Origin: Plumapathes pennacea
Taxonomy: Eukaryota; Cnidaria; Anthozoa; Antipatharia; Myriopathidae
Length of the DNA: 64,000 nucleotides
Direction of reading: 5' to 3'
NCBI GenBank assembly: GCA_964036295.1
Contig: OZ038466.1
Coordinates: 9,698,001-9,762,000 of the forward strand
In this document: positions 1 through 13,600 of the stretch, piece after piece
How positions within the stretch are numbered: the stretch's first letter is position 1
Layout: each line of letters opens with the position of its first letter
Translations under genes and position numbers: made by a program
The notes under the pieces: generated by a model
What the model saw: the letters and a program-made list of their open reading frames with translations, nothing else
Told to the model about the DNA's origin: nothing
Database searches by the model: none

Positions 1-413
1 ATAACTCTGAAAGTGGCTGGCACTTTTTGGCCCTCTGATTATTATATGTTCTGTGCAGTCTGCCTTTTTGTTCTGCTTCAAAAGATTTTCACCCTCAACC
101 TATGTAGAATAGAGAGTATGTGAAACATTTTTGTAAATAGTACTTTTAAAATACTAAATGTATATTGTGCAAAATATAGTGCTCTACTGAAAAATTACAT
201 ATCCTTCAATGAAATGTTTGTAGGTGGGATTATGCAGTAAATGCCACCATGGGGTTTGGAGGAGGAAAGTGGGGGGGGGGGGAAGGCTGAAACAACCCCT
301 TTTACCTTATAAGTAGACCACAATGAGAAATACATGCTGTTCTTCTCAATTGTAGGACTTTAATCAACCAGGCAGTAATACAATATTCAACAATGTACAT
401 TCTGAAATTCTCT

Positions 414-3400
414 TCAGCTCTTTTTTGATCTTGATTCACCTTTAAACTCATGTCTGCAAAAATGAATAAAATTCTGTTAAAACTGGGCATAAAAGATGAA
501 GTACAGTAGGTGTGTAGAGCATGCTTACTTACCTTGATTGCCAGCGAGGTCCTTGATTCCACACTCGTCCAAAAGATGGTAACCTAAAGAGAAGAAAATA
601 CACTATTAAATTCTTGAACTTGACAATCACAATAATGTGCAGATTTTGTAATAAACTACAGAATGTAACAACATTAAAATGTGAGCTTTCCAAGAGCAAG
701 TTCTTAACTCCACACACACACACATTCCCCCCTCCAACCCCAGCCTAAAAATTAGGAAACCAAAGTTTCACCCAAAAGTTACTCAATTCTGTGGAAGACT
801 AGTGATATTTTGCTCAGGGAAGAAAAGAGTGCCTTTGGGGTGGTACAGCCTTGCAGACCCCTTCTCTGTCCTTCTCTGTCCTTGTCATTACTTTGTTAAT
901 GATTGATGGGCACCGTGTAAAAAATGCCTTTACCAATCATCACTTGTCTCCTTTGTCCGATCAAAGTTGGCACCAACTCTGTTGGGGTTCCTGTTTGCAT
1001 TCTTTACTCTTTCAGCTGAAACACCAAAACCCAAAAATTAATCATCAGCTCAGATTTTGAAGGACTCACACTGGAGCACCCACTGTATGTTATGTTGCAG
1101 GAGTGTAGCTTAACAGGAATTTTTCTTCAAGTTGTTTTTCAGTAGAAGGCTATAATTTCTTCTACTATTTTTTCTTACTGGATGAAACTACTATAACCTG
1201 TTCCTACATTGAACTGGATGTGTCAAAAGTTGATATACTCAACTTTCGATGTACATCCCAAACTTACATACATGCCAACCCCACTGCTTTTCAGGCTATC
1301 CAACTGCTGCTTTTCAAGGAAATCAATAAAGTATATATTTTGCTCAAAACTAGTGTGAAGTATAGGAAATGCCATTTCAGCAATACTAGATTTGAAAATT
1401 TTCCTGGATCCCTCACTCCCCATACCAAATATGGGTGTAAAAGGGGAAAATGGCTTGCTATGCCCCTGGTTTGTGATATTACCCTGTACCGTATTTGACA
1501 TGAATTTCCTCAAAAGATGTACTACTCACTGTGTTTCTTGAAGGCCTCATATGACGGCCCAATGGTTGTCTTCCCCTCATCATGTTCACTTTCATCCTAA
1601 GATTGTTTTCAAAATATTAAATGTACCAAAACATCCATTAACGAGCAGCAATGTTACCATAATTACCATAACATCCTGGAAGAATCCTACCCCCTGAATA
1701 TAAGCCCTCCAAAAATAAGCCTCACCATATACAATAATAGTACTATCATTACCTCATCATCTCTCAACCATGGAGGCGTGGCACCTGAGTGGACATTCCC
1801 TTCACCTTCCCGTCCCTATGACGAAATGAATAAAATTTTCTCATCTTGGAGAATTCCAAACTTATCTAAACCTGTTTCTTTTGATTTTTACAGATTTCTT
1901 AAACCTATGTAAGTACATGACCAAAACTAAGTGTTGCCATCTTTTCTACCTGAATGTTTATGCAAGTCAGTGTCTCGCTATGGGCAGCGGCAGTCTGGAT
2001 TCCTTGAGTGGCTATTGTGGCTTCACTTCTGGAACCTTCGAAACACAAAACCACTTACTTGTCTAATTCATATATTGATTTTTTATAACTTGACCACAGC
2101 TGTTACTCATTAACTTGATTTTTAGAGTTGATTAACTCACTCATTAACTGGATTTATAAAAATAAAATAATACACAGAAGCATTCCTTACTGCTAGGGAG
2201 TCCATCTTCTGGATCCATTATCCATGGAAACCATTGATCAGATTGATTCCTAAAGAAAATATTATATCATTATTACATAATTAATATTATTGTTTATAAA
2301 ATATACATAGCACTTAGTTTTTTTTATGATCAAGATGGCATCATTTGGTATTTGGAACAATATAGTTTGTAGTCTGGTACTACATACCTGTACTTGACAA
2401 TGCCACCTCCCCACACTCTTACTCCATCATCCCTGGTTCAAAGCAATATTACTGATAATCAGTACAAAATAATTATCAACAAAATACATAGAGGATATTA
2501 CATGGCGGAGCGAAGATATGAATTTTATTTGAGTGGTAAAAACAATATTTTACGAACGAGCACTTCACAAGTGAGTAAAATATTGTTTTTACCATGAGAA
2601 AATAAAATCCATATCTTCAAGCCACCACGTAATTTTCTTTTTATTATTATTAGACACGAGTGTTTTGCGAGAAATTGCACAAACAACCCTGCAAAAGCGG
2701 GAAATGATGCCAACGATATCTTCACTAGTGAGGATATGGAAAATACACCACTCGGGTCCCGGATGTAGTGATATTATATAAAAATATACAATGGTACAGT
2801 GAAAATAACACTTGCTGCATCATTTGTCATCACTGTCCCAAGTATCATGCACTAAAACTTTGCTCTCTATGATTGTCTAAATAATGAATACAAACCATCC
2901 AGTCGGGTTTTGAAGAATCCCTGACTCATTTTGCACTGTTTTGTAAACAACTTGAGGCATGGCCTGAACTGTTGGAGGCTGTGAGGTATTCAGGAAAATC
3001 TTAACACTGACATCTGACAGAATCAGCTAGTCCACACTTACAATGTAAATCAGAATATAGAGCCGTTTTCGGATGACTGTCGAAAACCAAAACCAAAGTA
3101 ATCACACAGGCCAATCACAGAGACTGAGAGAAAACAGTTCAGCCAATTGGAAGCCAAAGTAATTTGCGTTTGGTCTTGCGTTTGGTTTTACTTTCCAATC
3201 AGCAGTGCGAGTACACGCCATCGCTTGCGTGAGAAGTGTTTGGTTTTGGTTTGGTTTTGTTCCTGATTGGCTGAGCATGCTGACAAACTCGTGTGGACCA
3301 ATCCGAAAGTGAAGCAAACGCAAAACCAAAGCAATCACACGATTACTTTCGACAGTCATCCGAAAATCGCTCTATACATTATATGTCTGTCTGTCACTGT

Positions 3401-5632
3401 CTATACATTCATCTCTCCAACGTTCATATGCAAGTCATGCATCTTCTGTCTAAGTCTATATCCTTCTAGTTGTTAGTCTGTTTGTTTGTTTATTGATCCA
3501 TCAGTCAGTCGTTCATCCAACTACCCACCAGCATGACAGCAGTGAAGTGACCTTTGCAGTTTAGCAGTTGCAAGGATGGCCCAGAAAAATATGGGCTTTG
3601 ACTAGAATTCAACCCACAACCTTTGCAATAAACATACCAGTCACTCTTTCTGTCCACAGTTCATGCATTTGTGCTTTCAATAATTATCATATAAAAATTA
3701 ATCTATAATTATCATATCCCTCTGCAATATTACCCAGTATTTATTTTCTGTCTGTTTTGCTTTCCAATATGTCTTTCTGCCTGTTCCTATAAGTAATCTA
3801 ATGTTCTATAAATCAAGCTGGATACTGTGTTGATTGTGCTTCTGTCCAACAACACATATTACCCGTAGTCTTGCACCTCACAGACCTGTTGGCTTGTCTC
3901 AACTTGCTTGTTCTCTCTCTGTTTGATTTTTTGTGCCTCCTGCAATATATTACATCACATTCTTGAATTTTACACTCAGCTGTTCTCTGGTTTTAGGTCA
4001 TCAGTGAGGTTGTACATCAAAACAAGGAATTCACTCTTTGCTTGACAATATCACCTTTTGTCGTTTCTGCTCCAACTGAGCCTCAAAATCTTGCAGGGCT
4101 GCATCAACTTTTTCTTTGTATCTGTAGAAAAGAAAGGTGGGAACATCTGATTTACACAGTTTTTAAATTAACATTCAATGCATTATGCGATACCTGGAGA
4201 AATCTTCCTTTCCAACAAGGAACTTCGTCTTGAGTTTGTCGTCTGCTCCATGTAGCCACCAGTATTTGTGCACATTTTTATGGTGACTTCCACTAGAAAT
4301 GTAACAAATTGTCTGTAATGCATCGTTCATAACAATAATAAATTATGTAATTCCCACAAGAACTACTGTTGATTTGCAGGATCAGCAAAACACTTAAAAC
4401 ATGTAGCATCTGCAGCAACAAACAGGATGATTGCAGTTAGAAATGACTACTGCATAACTACATCTAACCTTGCGAAGTGTTCAAACACTCCCCCGTGTCT
4501 TATGGAGACACTACGGTCCGTCACATGCTTGTCAACATTCTCGGCACAAAAGTGGCACCAGAATCTAGCCCCAGGCTCCAGTTCCCCATCCTCAACTGAA
4601 GGCTTGCGGAGAAATTTCTTTACTTCATCAACCTGGAAAGAAAGTATAACTCACAATCCTTAATACGTCACTATGATTCTATGCTTTTATGCCACCTGAT
4701 TTTCAAAAAAATAGGAGGAAAATTTTGTAAGCTGATTTAGTGCAGTATCCTGCAAAGTATAACTAAAGGGTTTATTCTAGCAAATACAGCAGTGGAAAGG
4801 GGACACCTTCATGATAGTGAAAACCAGTAATTAGTATTCTAACATAAAAAATAAATAAAACAAAACAAAAAGCAATGACATGTATGAGAAACTGAACTAA
4901 GGAACTGATTCATGTCATTTTCACTCTTTCTGTTTCAAGAAAATAGACTGCAGTAATAATATTGTTTAAATCAACAAATTACTAGACAGTACAGTAGTAC
5001 GAGAAACAGTTTTTTTTTTTTAGGTCTTAGGTGATATACTCCCAAATTTAGTTTACACTAATACTGGAAGTTTGTGCAATAATTCATGCAATGATAAAGT
5101 GCTGTATAGCCTAGATTAGTGCAGTACGGGTACAGCAGCAGGGGGTTGCAATAGCGGGGTTCTAAAATTTCTACCAAGTTTATTTCTAAGGGAAAGCAGA
5201 TTCTGTTCCAGATAGCGGGGTTCTACTGTATTTTTATTCTCTTCCTTTGCCAGTGTTTGTTGCATAATAATATAAAGCCAAAGCCAGGGTTTTATGTTTC
5301 TTATTGGCAAGTGAAAAGCATTTACAAAGTAATGAGAGTATATCCCATTAACTTGTACTCTGTAGAATAATGTGATATTATCACTGGAATATCGGATTGC
5401 CTAAAAGTCCTTTAGATTTCTGCAAAACCGAACCGATTAGTTTGTTCACTTTCCTTGAAGGAACACATTTAGTACTCCCGACCTTCTTCAAAAACTTTGC
5501 CAGGATATTCTGCAAATTTTCTTTATGCTTTTTTCCGAAGATGTGCTTCCTCCCCCTGTCGTGATTTATCCGACAAACAGAGCAAAACATGTAGTCCGTC
5601 GCTCTTATTCCTGTTCCCGACTCATCCGCCAT
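414..5632 (-). CDS. CENATAC: CENATAC (CCDC84), minor-spliceosome zinc-finger protein
   Basis: Twelve exons on the minus strand: 5632-5483, 4632-4469, 4292-4194, 4121-4055, 3939-3886, 2978-2896, 2249-2191, about 1805-1753, 1596-1530, 1015-934, 583-533 and 453-414. The product is about 322 residues; human CENATAC is 332. Visible landmarks: a first C2H2 finger C17-x2-C20-x9-H30-x5-H36, a second with C76, C79, H102 and H108 split across exons 2 and 3, then KYWW, NVHSGATPPW, TIGPSYEAF, NRVGANFD and the C-terminal LPSFGRVWNQGPRWQSR followed by HEFK. These are family hallmarks. In vertebrates the protein binds the U11/U12 minor spliceosome and promotes splicing of AT-AN U12 introns, and has also been linked to centrosomes. 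The start lies in AAGATGGCGG. Splice phases agree at every junction except entry to exon 8: the strongest acceptor (exon from 1815) is out of frame, and a weak one at 1805 restores it. The exon 1 donor (GTCGGG) is weak but gives an ungapped match to the family. Confidence 0.93.
2491..2780 (-). mobile_element. MITE-like foldback element, family B (copy 1)
   Basis: This is a minus-oriented copy of a roughly 325-bp element also present at 9741-10064 and 13315-13642. The shared outer segments are GACACGAGTGTTTT at one end and GTGTAATATCCTC at the other. The interior holds complementary blocks built around AAACAATATTTTAC and its reverse complement, and a CACTAGTG palindrome, so it can form a long hairpin. 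It has no coding capacity and lies in CENATAC intron 6. Confidence 0.7.
3060..3372 (+). mobile_element. MITE, family A (TA target site), copy 1
   Basis: Terminal inverted repeats begin GAGCCGTTTTCGGATGACTG on the left and end CAGTCATCCGAAAATCGCTC on the right, flanked on both sides by TA. The interior contains AACCAAAACCAAAG-type direct and inverted motifs and no credible ORF. Other copies or fragments are at 15465-19397 (disrupted), 21104-21220, 38155-38235 and 41661-42049. The TA duplication suggests mobilisation by a Tc1/mariner-type transposase; this is inferred from the duplication alone. It sits in CENATAC intron 5. Confidence 0.8.
5145..5235. mobile_element. Fragment of pogo/Tigger-like MITE
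   Basis: Two copies of AGCGGGGTTCTA lie about 65 bp apart, and the right one ends GTTCTACTGTA as in complete elements of this group at 44417-44590 and 48331-48808. The left terminus is missing or rearranged. It sits in CENATAC intron 1. Confidence 0.45.
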
Positions 5633-6498
5633 CTTGAAGACTGCCCGTGATCCTTCAGGGCCCCGGCGGAAAACCGCAGGTCAAGAACAGCGCGGTCGAA
5701 TGTCGTCGAGCAAACATGGTGGCGTTGACAGGTGGCGTATATTTTAGCTGTTTCTCTCTTTGTTCCCATGGAGGCCTTCAGGAATTTGGGTCAAGGAAAT
5801 TGGCACCCTATCACCGCATCCCTGAACAATGCAGAACTTGTTGCGAAGAGTCTCCCGCTTATAACAACAATGGCCATTTCATGAAGTTTGACATCTTGTC
5901 GATCAGGCAGCAGCATGAAACGTCATTTCTGGTAATGCTATATTCAAGGACGCGCCTTAGGTGGGCAGCTGAATAGGAGGAAAATTCACCTTATGTATAT
6001 TTGATGAGGTGTTCTTGAAAGCTTCCATGCTGAACGCTGAATTAATGAGCATATTAACGCACATTTATTCACATGGCACTTTTTCTTACCAGCACCGCTG
6101 GAAGGATTTGCGATCTTGTTGGAGATAAGAGAGATACGCTAATAGCCATTTAAGGCGTTGATTGGATCGTCAAGGACATTTAAGGCAGAAAAATAATCGC
6201 AACTGTTGATTTTCAGTTTTCACACTTGGAAACCGGCTCGAATATCGTTTACGTTTGCTGGTGGTACGTAAGCACAGTTTTCGTAACGATCGAAAGTGCA
6301 GTGAGTGTTTCGAAACCGACCTCCACAAGGCCGTTTTTGATATAAGCCGCTTTGATTTTCGGGAGCAGTTCACAACTGAGTTGTCGCGTGTTTGGATCGT
6401 AGAAGTGCGAGTCTCTTTGTTCGCTGATAAATGCACCCCAAGGGACTCTGCTGCGCACGGGTCACGAGAGCTGTTTTGTCTTCAGCCGTGTATGTGGT
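5633..6498. promoter_or_regulatory. Divergent intergenic promoter region, CENATAC / Rap-GAP-BTB
   Basis: This 866-bp gap separates two gene starts that point away from each other. The edge at 5626-5636 reads AAGATGGCGG on the minus strand and overlaps the CENATAC ATG; this is the known YY1-type element found at many housekeeping starts. The gap is more GC- and CpG-rich than the flanking introns. No TATA box placed near either start was evident. The ORFs in it (for example 5647-5976) have no recognisable similarity, so I treat it as regulatory and untranslated sequence. Confidence 0.5.
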
Positions 6499-9400
6499 AT
6501 GGCTCTTAAAGAAGATGGCCTCGACACGACCGCTGAAGGGTCCTACTGTAGCCAGCACAGCGGTGGGGGTTCCCTACAGGACAAGTTTTTGCGGGACTTG
6601 CGTGAATTCGTAACGAGAAACCGAGCTATCCAGCGACTGGTTATGCAGGACGGCGACGTGGACGAGGGCTTTGAGGAAAGATCGGACTATGAAAGTTGTC
6701 CTTTCTGCGTCAGCCATCCTTTCATCGAAAATGTTAGCGGGTATTGGATCGAATGTGCTGAAAAGGATTGCCCCAAGGGAAACAATTCAAGAGGACATGG
6801 AATCGAAACTGGCTGTAAATGCGTATTTTCGACATCTGAACCAGAAGAAGTATATAGAAATTACTTCTATGGTTCGAGACATTGCACCTACTTCGCCAGA
6901 GAAGATGAAATTGGACCTGTGTTTTTAACCATCAAACAAGAATCTCTGCATTCTAAAAACCTTATCAGGTATGTTGTTTGGCATTGTTTATTACATGATT
7001 GTACATTTTTTGTTTGTCAAATGTTAAATTATGAATCAGTAATATGTGTATTTTTCTATCAACATAGTCATTACATTTCAGTGATATCATATTATTTTGT
7101 GGAAGCATGGCATAAATATATTATTTTTGCATTTGAGTTAATAATGATTCTCACAACAAAGTGAATGTACCTGTACCATATGTTACTCATTTGTACTTTT
7201 GTATTGAAAAAGCATTTATATGATGACGCCTGACTTTGCCAGGGGCCACTGCAACACTGGCAAGTTTTGTTTTGTCTCCATTTAAAAACCTTTAAGGAAA
7301 GCATGCAACCATGCATGTTATTCAGTTCTAAAGTTTAATAGAGGTTCCACTGACTGCACTGTATACATGGACTAGCTGAGAAGTCAAGAATACACTTCTG
7401 GTAAGAAGTTATCTGAGAAGAGTTTTTTTTCTTTGGATCATGAATGCAATCATAAACAGTATGGTAATCACCTGCATCTCCTCCAATATGAACACTTCAT
7501 CCAGACCAATAAAAAAAGATATATAATAAAAAAGAAAAGGACACTTGACAATTTGGAAAATCTGTTAATCCAATGATTCTTGCTGGTCAATTTCCTGCTG
7601 AGTAAAGTTGTGGAACACAAATTTTCTTAATTTCATTAATTTCCATGGAATTATATATGATCGAGTGGAATTTATATACTGTATAAAATGTAAATGAGCT
7701 TTACCTGCATGTAAACACAGCTGCACATTCCCCTTATTATGACTTTCTTTGTTTTGTAAGAGAGTGGCAAAATCATTTTGTCCTTTATAAAAGTGACTTC
7801 TGAAAAAAGGGGCTGGTTTTGTTCAATTTATTATTGTTTAATTGAAATAACTTTTCTGAAAAAAGTGACATTGCTGCTCTTATAGCATAAACAGCTGAAA
7901 CATGGCTGACTTGAATTGAAATAATATTCAAATGGCACCATTGCTATAAAACTCATGTCAGTAAGCATATTGTTTTTTGCTCGCGGGGGCCTGGGGCCCA
8001 CGAGAGCTTAAAAATGGAGATTTTTATTTATTTTTTTTTCCTTTTTGTGGGTCGAGGATCAGCACACGGTGATTGGTTCATATTATCACGTGCTGGGCGA
8101 TGACGTAATTGACTTCGCTAAACAACTCGAGATGCGGCCAGTGAATTGCTCGTTACTTGCGTGTAAAAGTTAACTGCATCCCATCCAAACTCAACACCAT
8201 TTGGCTCTGTGGAATGCGCACGGATAAACTGGATTTTTCGGGAACGATTTTGGCTCGCGTTCACCGCGGAAGCTTTGAGAATAGCCGTAAACAAATATTT
8301 GATGGTACCGCTGTCGCCGATAAATATTTAGTCCCGACGAAACTTTCTGTGGCGACAAGAAATACTTTTGGGAAGATAACAGGGCGAAAGCAGAAACCAA
8401 AGCTACGGTGAGCTTTAGCCGTAAAACAATGACGCTTTATGCTTTACTCTGTACATGACATCTGTTGCTTCATAAAATTCTTCTGCGTATCGTACATTGC
8501 CTGTTGAAGTGTTTCTTTCATTCGATGATGTAGCCTTTGTTTCGCAATGGTCAGTGAATACCAGAAATGAAAAATACACCGAAATAATTCTGAGGATTGA
8601 GTTTGCAGTCACAAATGGACTGAACACACTGTGAACAAAAATGCAATAATATTGTAAACATCTCTCGTGTGACATTCCTCGCTGTCAATTTTATATTTGT
8701 TACAGAGCACGAATACTCGAAAGCCTGATAGAAAGAAACGTATTGAGTTAATAAGAGAAAACACATAAGTAGTGAAGCGAAAAAGTAAACTGCATCCCAT
8801 TCAAATTCAACGCCATTTGGCTCTGTGGAATGCGCACGGATAAACTGGATTTTAGGAAAAGATTTTGGCTCGCGTTCACCGCACAAGCTTTGAGAATAGC
8901 CGTAAACAAATATTTGATGGTACCGCTGTCGCCGATAAATATTTAGTCCCGACGAAACTTTCTGTGGCGACACGAAATACTTTTGGGAAGATAACAGGGC
9001 GAAAGCAGAAACCAAAGCTACGGTGAGCTTTAGCCGTAAAACAATGACGCTTTATGCTTTACTCTGTACATGACATCTGTTGCCTCATAAAATTCTTCTG
9101 CGTATCGTACATTGCCTGTTGAAGTGTTTCTTTCATTCGATGATGTAGCCTTTGTTTCGCAATGGTCAGTGAATACCAGAAATGAAAAATACACCGAAAT
9201 AATTCTGAGGATTGAGTTTGCAGTCACAAATGGACTGAACACACTGTGAACAAAAGCGCAATAATATAGTAAACATCTCTCGTGTGACATTCCTCGCTTT
9301 CAATTTTATATTTGTTACAGAGCACGAATACTCGAAAGCCTGATAGAAGAAACGTATTGAGTTAACAAAATAAAACACATAAGTAGTGAAGCGAAGGCTG

Positions 9401-10641
9401 GATTAATCGTGGCCCCTGATTAGAAATATGAGTCAAGGTCAAACTGTCATAATCGATTGTGCATAAAAAGATATGTCACGCATTCTCAAGATGCAGGGTC
9501 GCTCAACCTTTAAGAAGCAAGTGTATGAGTGTTGTAATAATAATTTTTAGTTTAATCAAGGTGTCAAAAGAGCAAGGTGTCAAAAGCCAAGTTCTCTATA
9601 CTGTGTGATATTTTTATGGTGAGAAATTGGAAGTCTCTCTTAGGAGTTCCGCTCTTGTCCCCTACTATCCATTTTATATTCTGGTCTCGACCCAACTCAC
9701 GCCGCGAGCTCACTGGCAAGGCCAGTCTAGTTATTATATAGACACGAGTGTTTTACTGGAAAATATACCGTGCGTAAAATCCATACAAAACTATATCCGG
9801 GACCCGAGTGGCGTATTTTCCATATCCTCACTAGTGAGGATATCATTGGCATCATTCCCCGCTTTTGCACAGTTGTGCAATTTCTCATAAAACACTCTTG
9901 TCTAAATAATAAAAAGAAAATTACACGGTGGTTTGAAGATATGGATTTTATTTTCTCGTGGTAAAAACAATATTTTACTCACTCGCGAAGCACTCGTTCA
10001 TAAAATATTGTTTGTACCACTCGAAAATAAAATTCATATCTTCGTGCCGCCGTGTAATATCCTCTATATCTTCTCTATTGATATTCTCTAGTGATTTGAA
10101 AATATTTTGCACACATTCTTGCAGGAGCATGATGAGGTCTAAAAGGGAAAGTTTGTGATTTAAAAAAATGATGATGTAAATATAACTACATCTTATCCTT
10201 GTTAATAAATAATTATATAAATACTCGGACAGCAATAAATTATATGGTACTAGTGGGACCCCCATACGGGTGACATTTGCTTTTATTTCTGCTGCATTCT
10301 TTCAACTTCCCTCTTTCTAAGGTTTACCCCTTTCACTCCCAATAGTGATCCACTTCGATTTTCTCCTTCAGTTTCTCACTAGAAACATATGATACAGTAG
10401 GGAGAATTTGGCTTTTGATACCTTGCTAAAATGAAAGCTGATTAACTATCAATTCTCACTACATTACTCCTACATTTTACTCTTAAAAGGTTTGGAGAAT
10501 CTGCATTTTGAGCTTGGGAGTGAAAGGTTTAACTCCAGTCTATAACACTATTTCTTTTGAAATACTAGGGGTGGCGAATGGTAAAGTCCGAGACTCAACA
10601 AGACCTATGTTTGATAACCACTCTAAAATGGAATGAAGCAA

Positions 10642-10672
<31 letters not shown>

Positions 10673-13600
10673 CAAGACTCATCAAAAAGGCTGCCGAGAT
10701 TCCGAGATTGGACCAAAACTTTCCGAGACCCATGATTTTCTAGATACCATTTGCAACCCCTAATACTGGCTTGGAAGTAAAAAATATTAAAAAATTGCAA
10801 CGATAATGGTTGCATACAGTGCAAAGAGTGGTTGCTTATGAGAGGTTTCACAAAATTATAGTAAAACAAGTTTAATGAAGGAGCGAAATTATTGGGACTT
10901 GAATAGGGTGCTTGGTTCTCAGGGAGGTTCCACTGTATTATTATTATAGCAAATAATATTGTATTCCTTTTCTGTGTTTTCTTCTTTCCACAGGGTGATG
11001 ATCCGGTCTGCATATTATATTATCCATGGCATTTTACCAGTCACAAGCATCTGTACCGGCCAGTACAGCCAAGGCAAAGTTGTGCAGTTTCTGACGAACC
11101 AAATTGGCCTGGTGTCTACCTTGAAGCCTGTGACTCTCCCCTCAGCTCCGTCAGCACTTCTCAAGATGGATAAGGTCAGTTATTAAGGGAGAGATCAACT
11201 TCAGTTTTCTCTTTCACTTTGTCTCTTTCTAAATATTTATATCATTACACTTTGCTCAATTGAACCCTAACGGAAGAAAAACCAGTCCCATTTGTTTCAA
11301 GCTCAATTAAGCTAAATTAACCCAGGATTAACCAAATTCTTGCTCTAAAGCTCTTGCCCAACAAATGTGAGAGTTTTGATCAAATGCCAACTAAAAGTCT
11401 TGTTCTGCAGCTCAAAACATATCAATGAGTCATGTCGAGAGTGAAAACCCTATCATTTTTGGGCCTAAAAATGTCACAGAAGTTTAGATCTAATCTTGGA
11501 TTAGTCTAATTATTGAGCTATTGAACAACCAGGACTGTGACATCCATTTTCTCCATGCTAAACTATGGAGAGGTTGGCCCCTGATCACTCTTTTGTTTAA
11601 TCCCCCTCACAGTTGAGCTCATAATACCAACTTTCACAACCATAATGTGCATATTTACAGGTATTCAAGTGATTTTTTGGCTTCTTAGATTTAGATGCCG
11701 TATGATAGTTTACAGAACATGTATGTGTACAGTAAACCATATAGGAGGATCTAATGTTTTACGTGTTTTCCTTGCTGGCGTAAATCAAATTTCAAGCTAA
11801 AGGCAAACAGAAGTTCCATAAAATAATCATAACAAACAGTTTCAGACTATTCTAGTACTGGTAATTTGATTACAGTGTGGGGAATACTTTTTGAGAAATG
11901 ACCTTGTTTATCAAAACTGCAAAAAATACAAACTAAGATTAATGTATCATGGTTGGGTGGCAATTCTTTTGATGTACATGCAATTGAGGAAATCATTGAA
12001 GCAAAGATCCTCCTAATGCATATACTGCACATCTCTGAGGAGAAGCTAAGAGTCAGTCATTCTCAGGAGTTAAAGGGTTATAAAATTTTAATAGCAATGA
12101 TGTGGTTGTTGCTTTTCATAAGGCCTTCAACAAAACTACTTACAAAGTTGGAGTAATGTACATGAAAGAAGGCCAGCAGACTGAGGAAGAACTCCTGAGT
12201 AACCCTTCACACAGTGTTGCTTTTGAAGATTTTCTGGACTTATTGGGAGAACGTGTTCAGCTGCTTGGCTTTACTAAGTTCCGAGCTGGTCTGGACAATA
12301 GCAGAGACTTGACAGGAACTCACTCAGTGTACACACAATTCGGGAAGAATGAGATTATGTTCCATGTGTCCACTCTGTTGCCACTTGACAAGTGGGATTT
12401 ACAAAAGGTGAGTCCCCTTTAATAGCACGCCCGGCCCCACATTTAAAGGACATGTCACACTTCTTTCTAATTACCACAGTGTATCCCAGGAATGCATGAA
12501 AATCAATGACTGTCTTGCGAAAACTCCTTTGCAACAACAACAAAAACAACAACTTCATTTGTACCAAATGAATGTTACTCTAATTGATTTACTTTTTAAA
12601 ATGTTAAGGATTATGGAATAGGTTTGCCTGAAAATAGCCTGGGCTTGATTGAGCCAGGCAGCCTGGAGCTGCAACCACTGCTTATGAATTGTTTCACTCA
12701 GCCAGAGCTGCCAACCTCAAGACATATTAATTTAGTCTGTTGGCCATTTTTCAAATGGGCTTATAGCACAGTAGCTGGCATGAGCCCTTTGGGAGGATGG
12801 ATTTATAGGGGGACTTCCCTCTTACAATGTTACATGGACTTATAGGCAATCTGATGGAATTAACACAATACTGTATTTCCATTCATTTTGGAACCAGAAT
12901 AGGTCTCAAAAGAACATGGTCACCCGCTAGACCATGTATTCTCATTCTGGAATAGTCAGTTAATTAAATATGGCCTAAGCAAAAGCTAAGATTGATTGCC
13001 AGCATAACACTGTTATGTTCTGAATCTGGAGAGAGAGAGGGATGGTTCTGTATTAAGCCAGGGAGGTTTGCATCTCCTTTAGTCATTCAGATTAGTTTAA
13101 TTGTGCTTCTATTTTTCAGCTGCAAAGAAAACGACACATTGGAAATGACATGGTGTGCATTGTATTCATGGAGGCCACACACACAAAGTTCATTCCAGAC
13201 TGTATCAAGTCCAACTTTCTTCATACATTCATCATCGTTCAAGTGGATCCTAATGCACAGCCAAGCAAGTTTACAGTTAGTATCTGTATGATAACTGCTG
13301 ACATCTATTATATAGACACGAGTGTTTTACTGGAGAGTATACCGTGCATAAAATCCATACGAAACTACATCCGGGACCCGAGTGGCATATTTTCCATATC
13401 CTCACTAGTGAGGATATTGTTTGCATCATTTCCCACTTTTGCATGGTTGTTTGTGCAATTTCTCATCAAACACTCATGTTTAATATAATAAAAAGAAAAT
13501 TACACGGTGGCTTGAAGATATGACTTTTATTTTCGAGTGGTAAAACAATATTTTACTCATTCGCGAAGCGCTTGTTCGTAAAATATTGTTTTTACCACTC

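Noticed and set aside
8551-9015. 154-codon minus-strand ORF
   Set aside because: It spans the junction of the 615-bp tandem duplication, is broken differently in the two copies, and matches no family.
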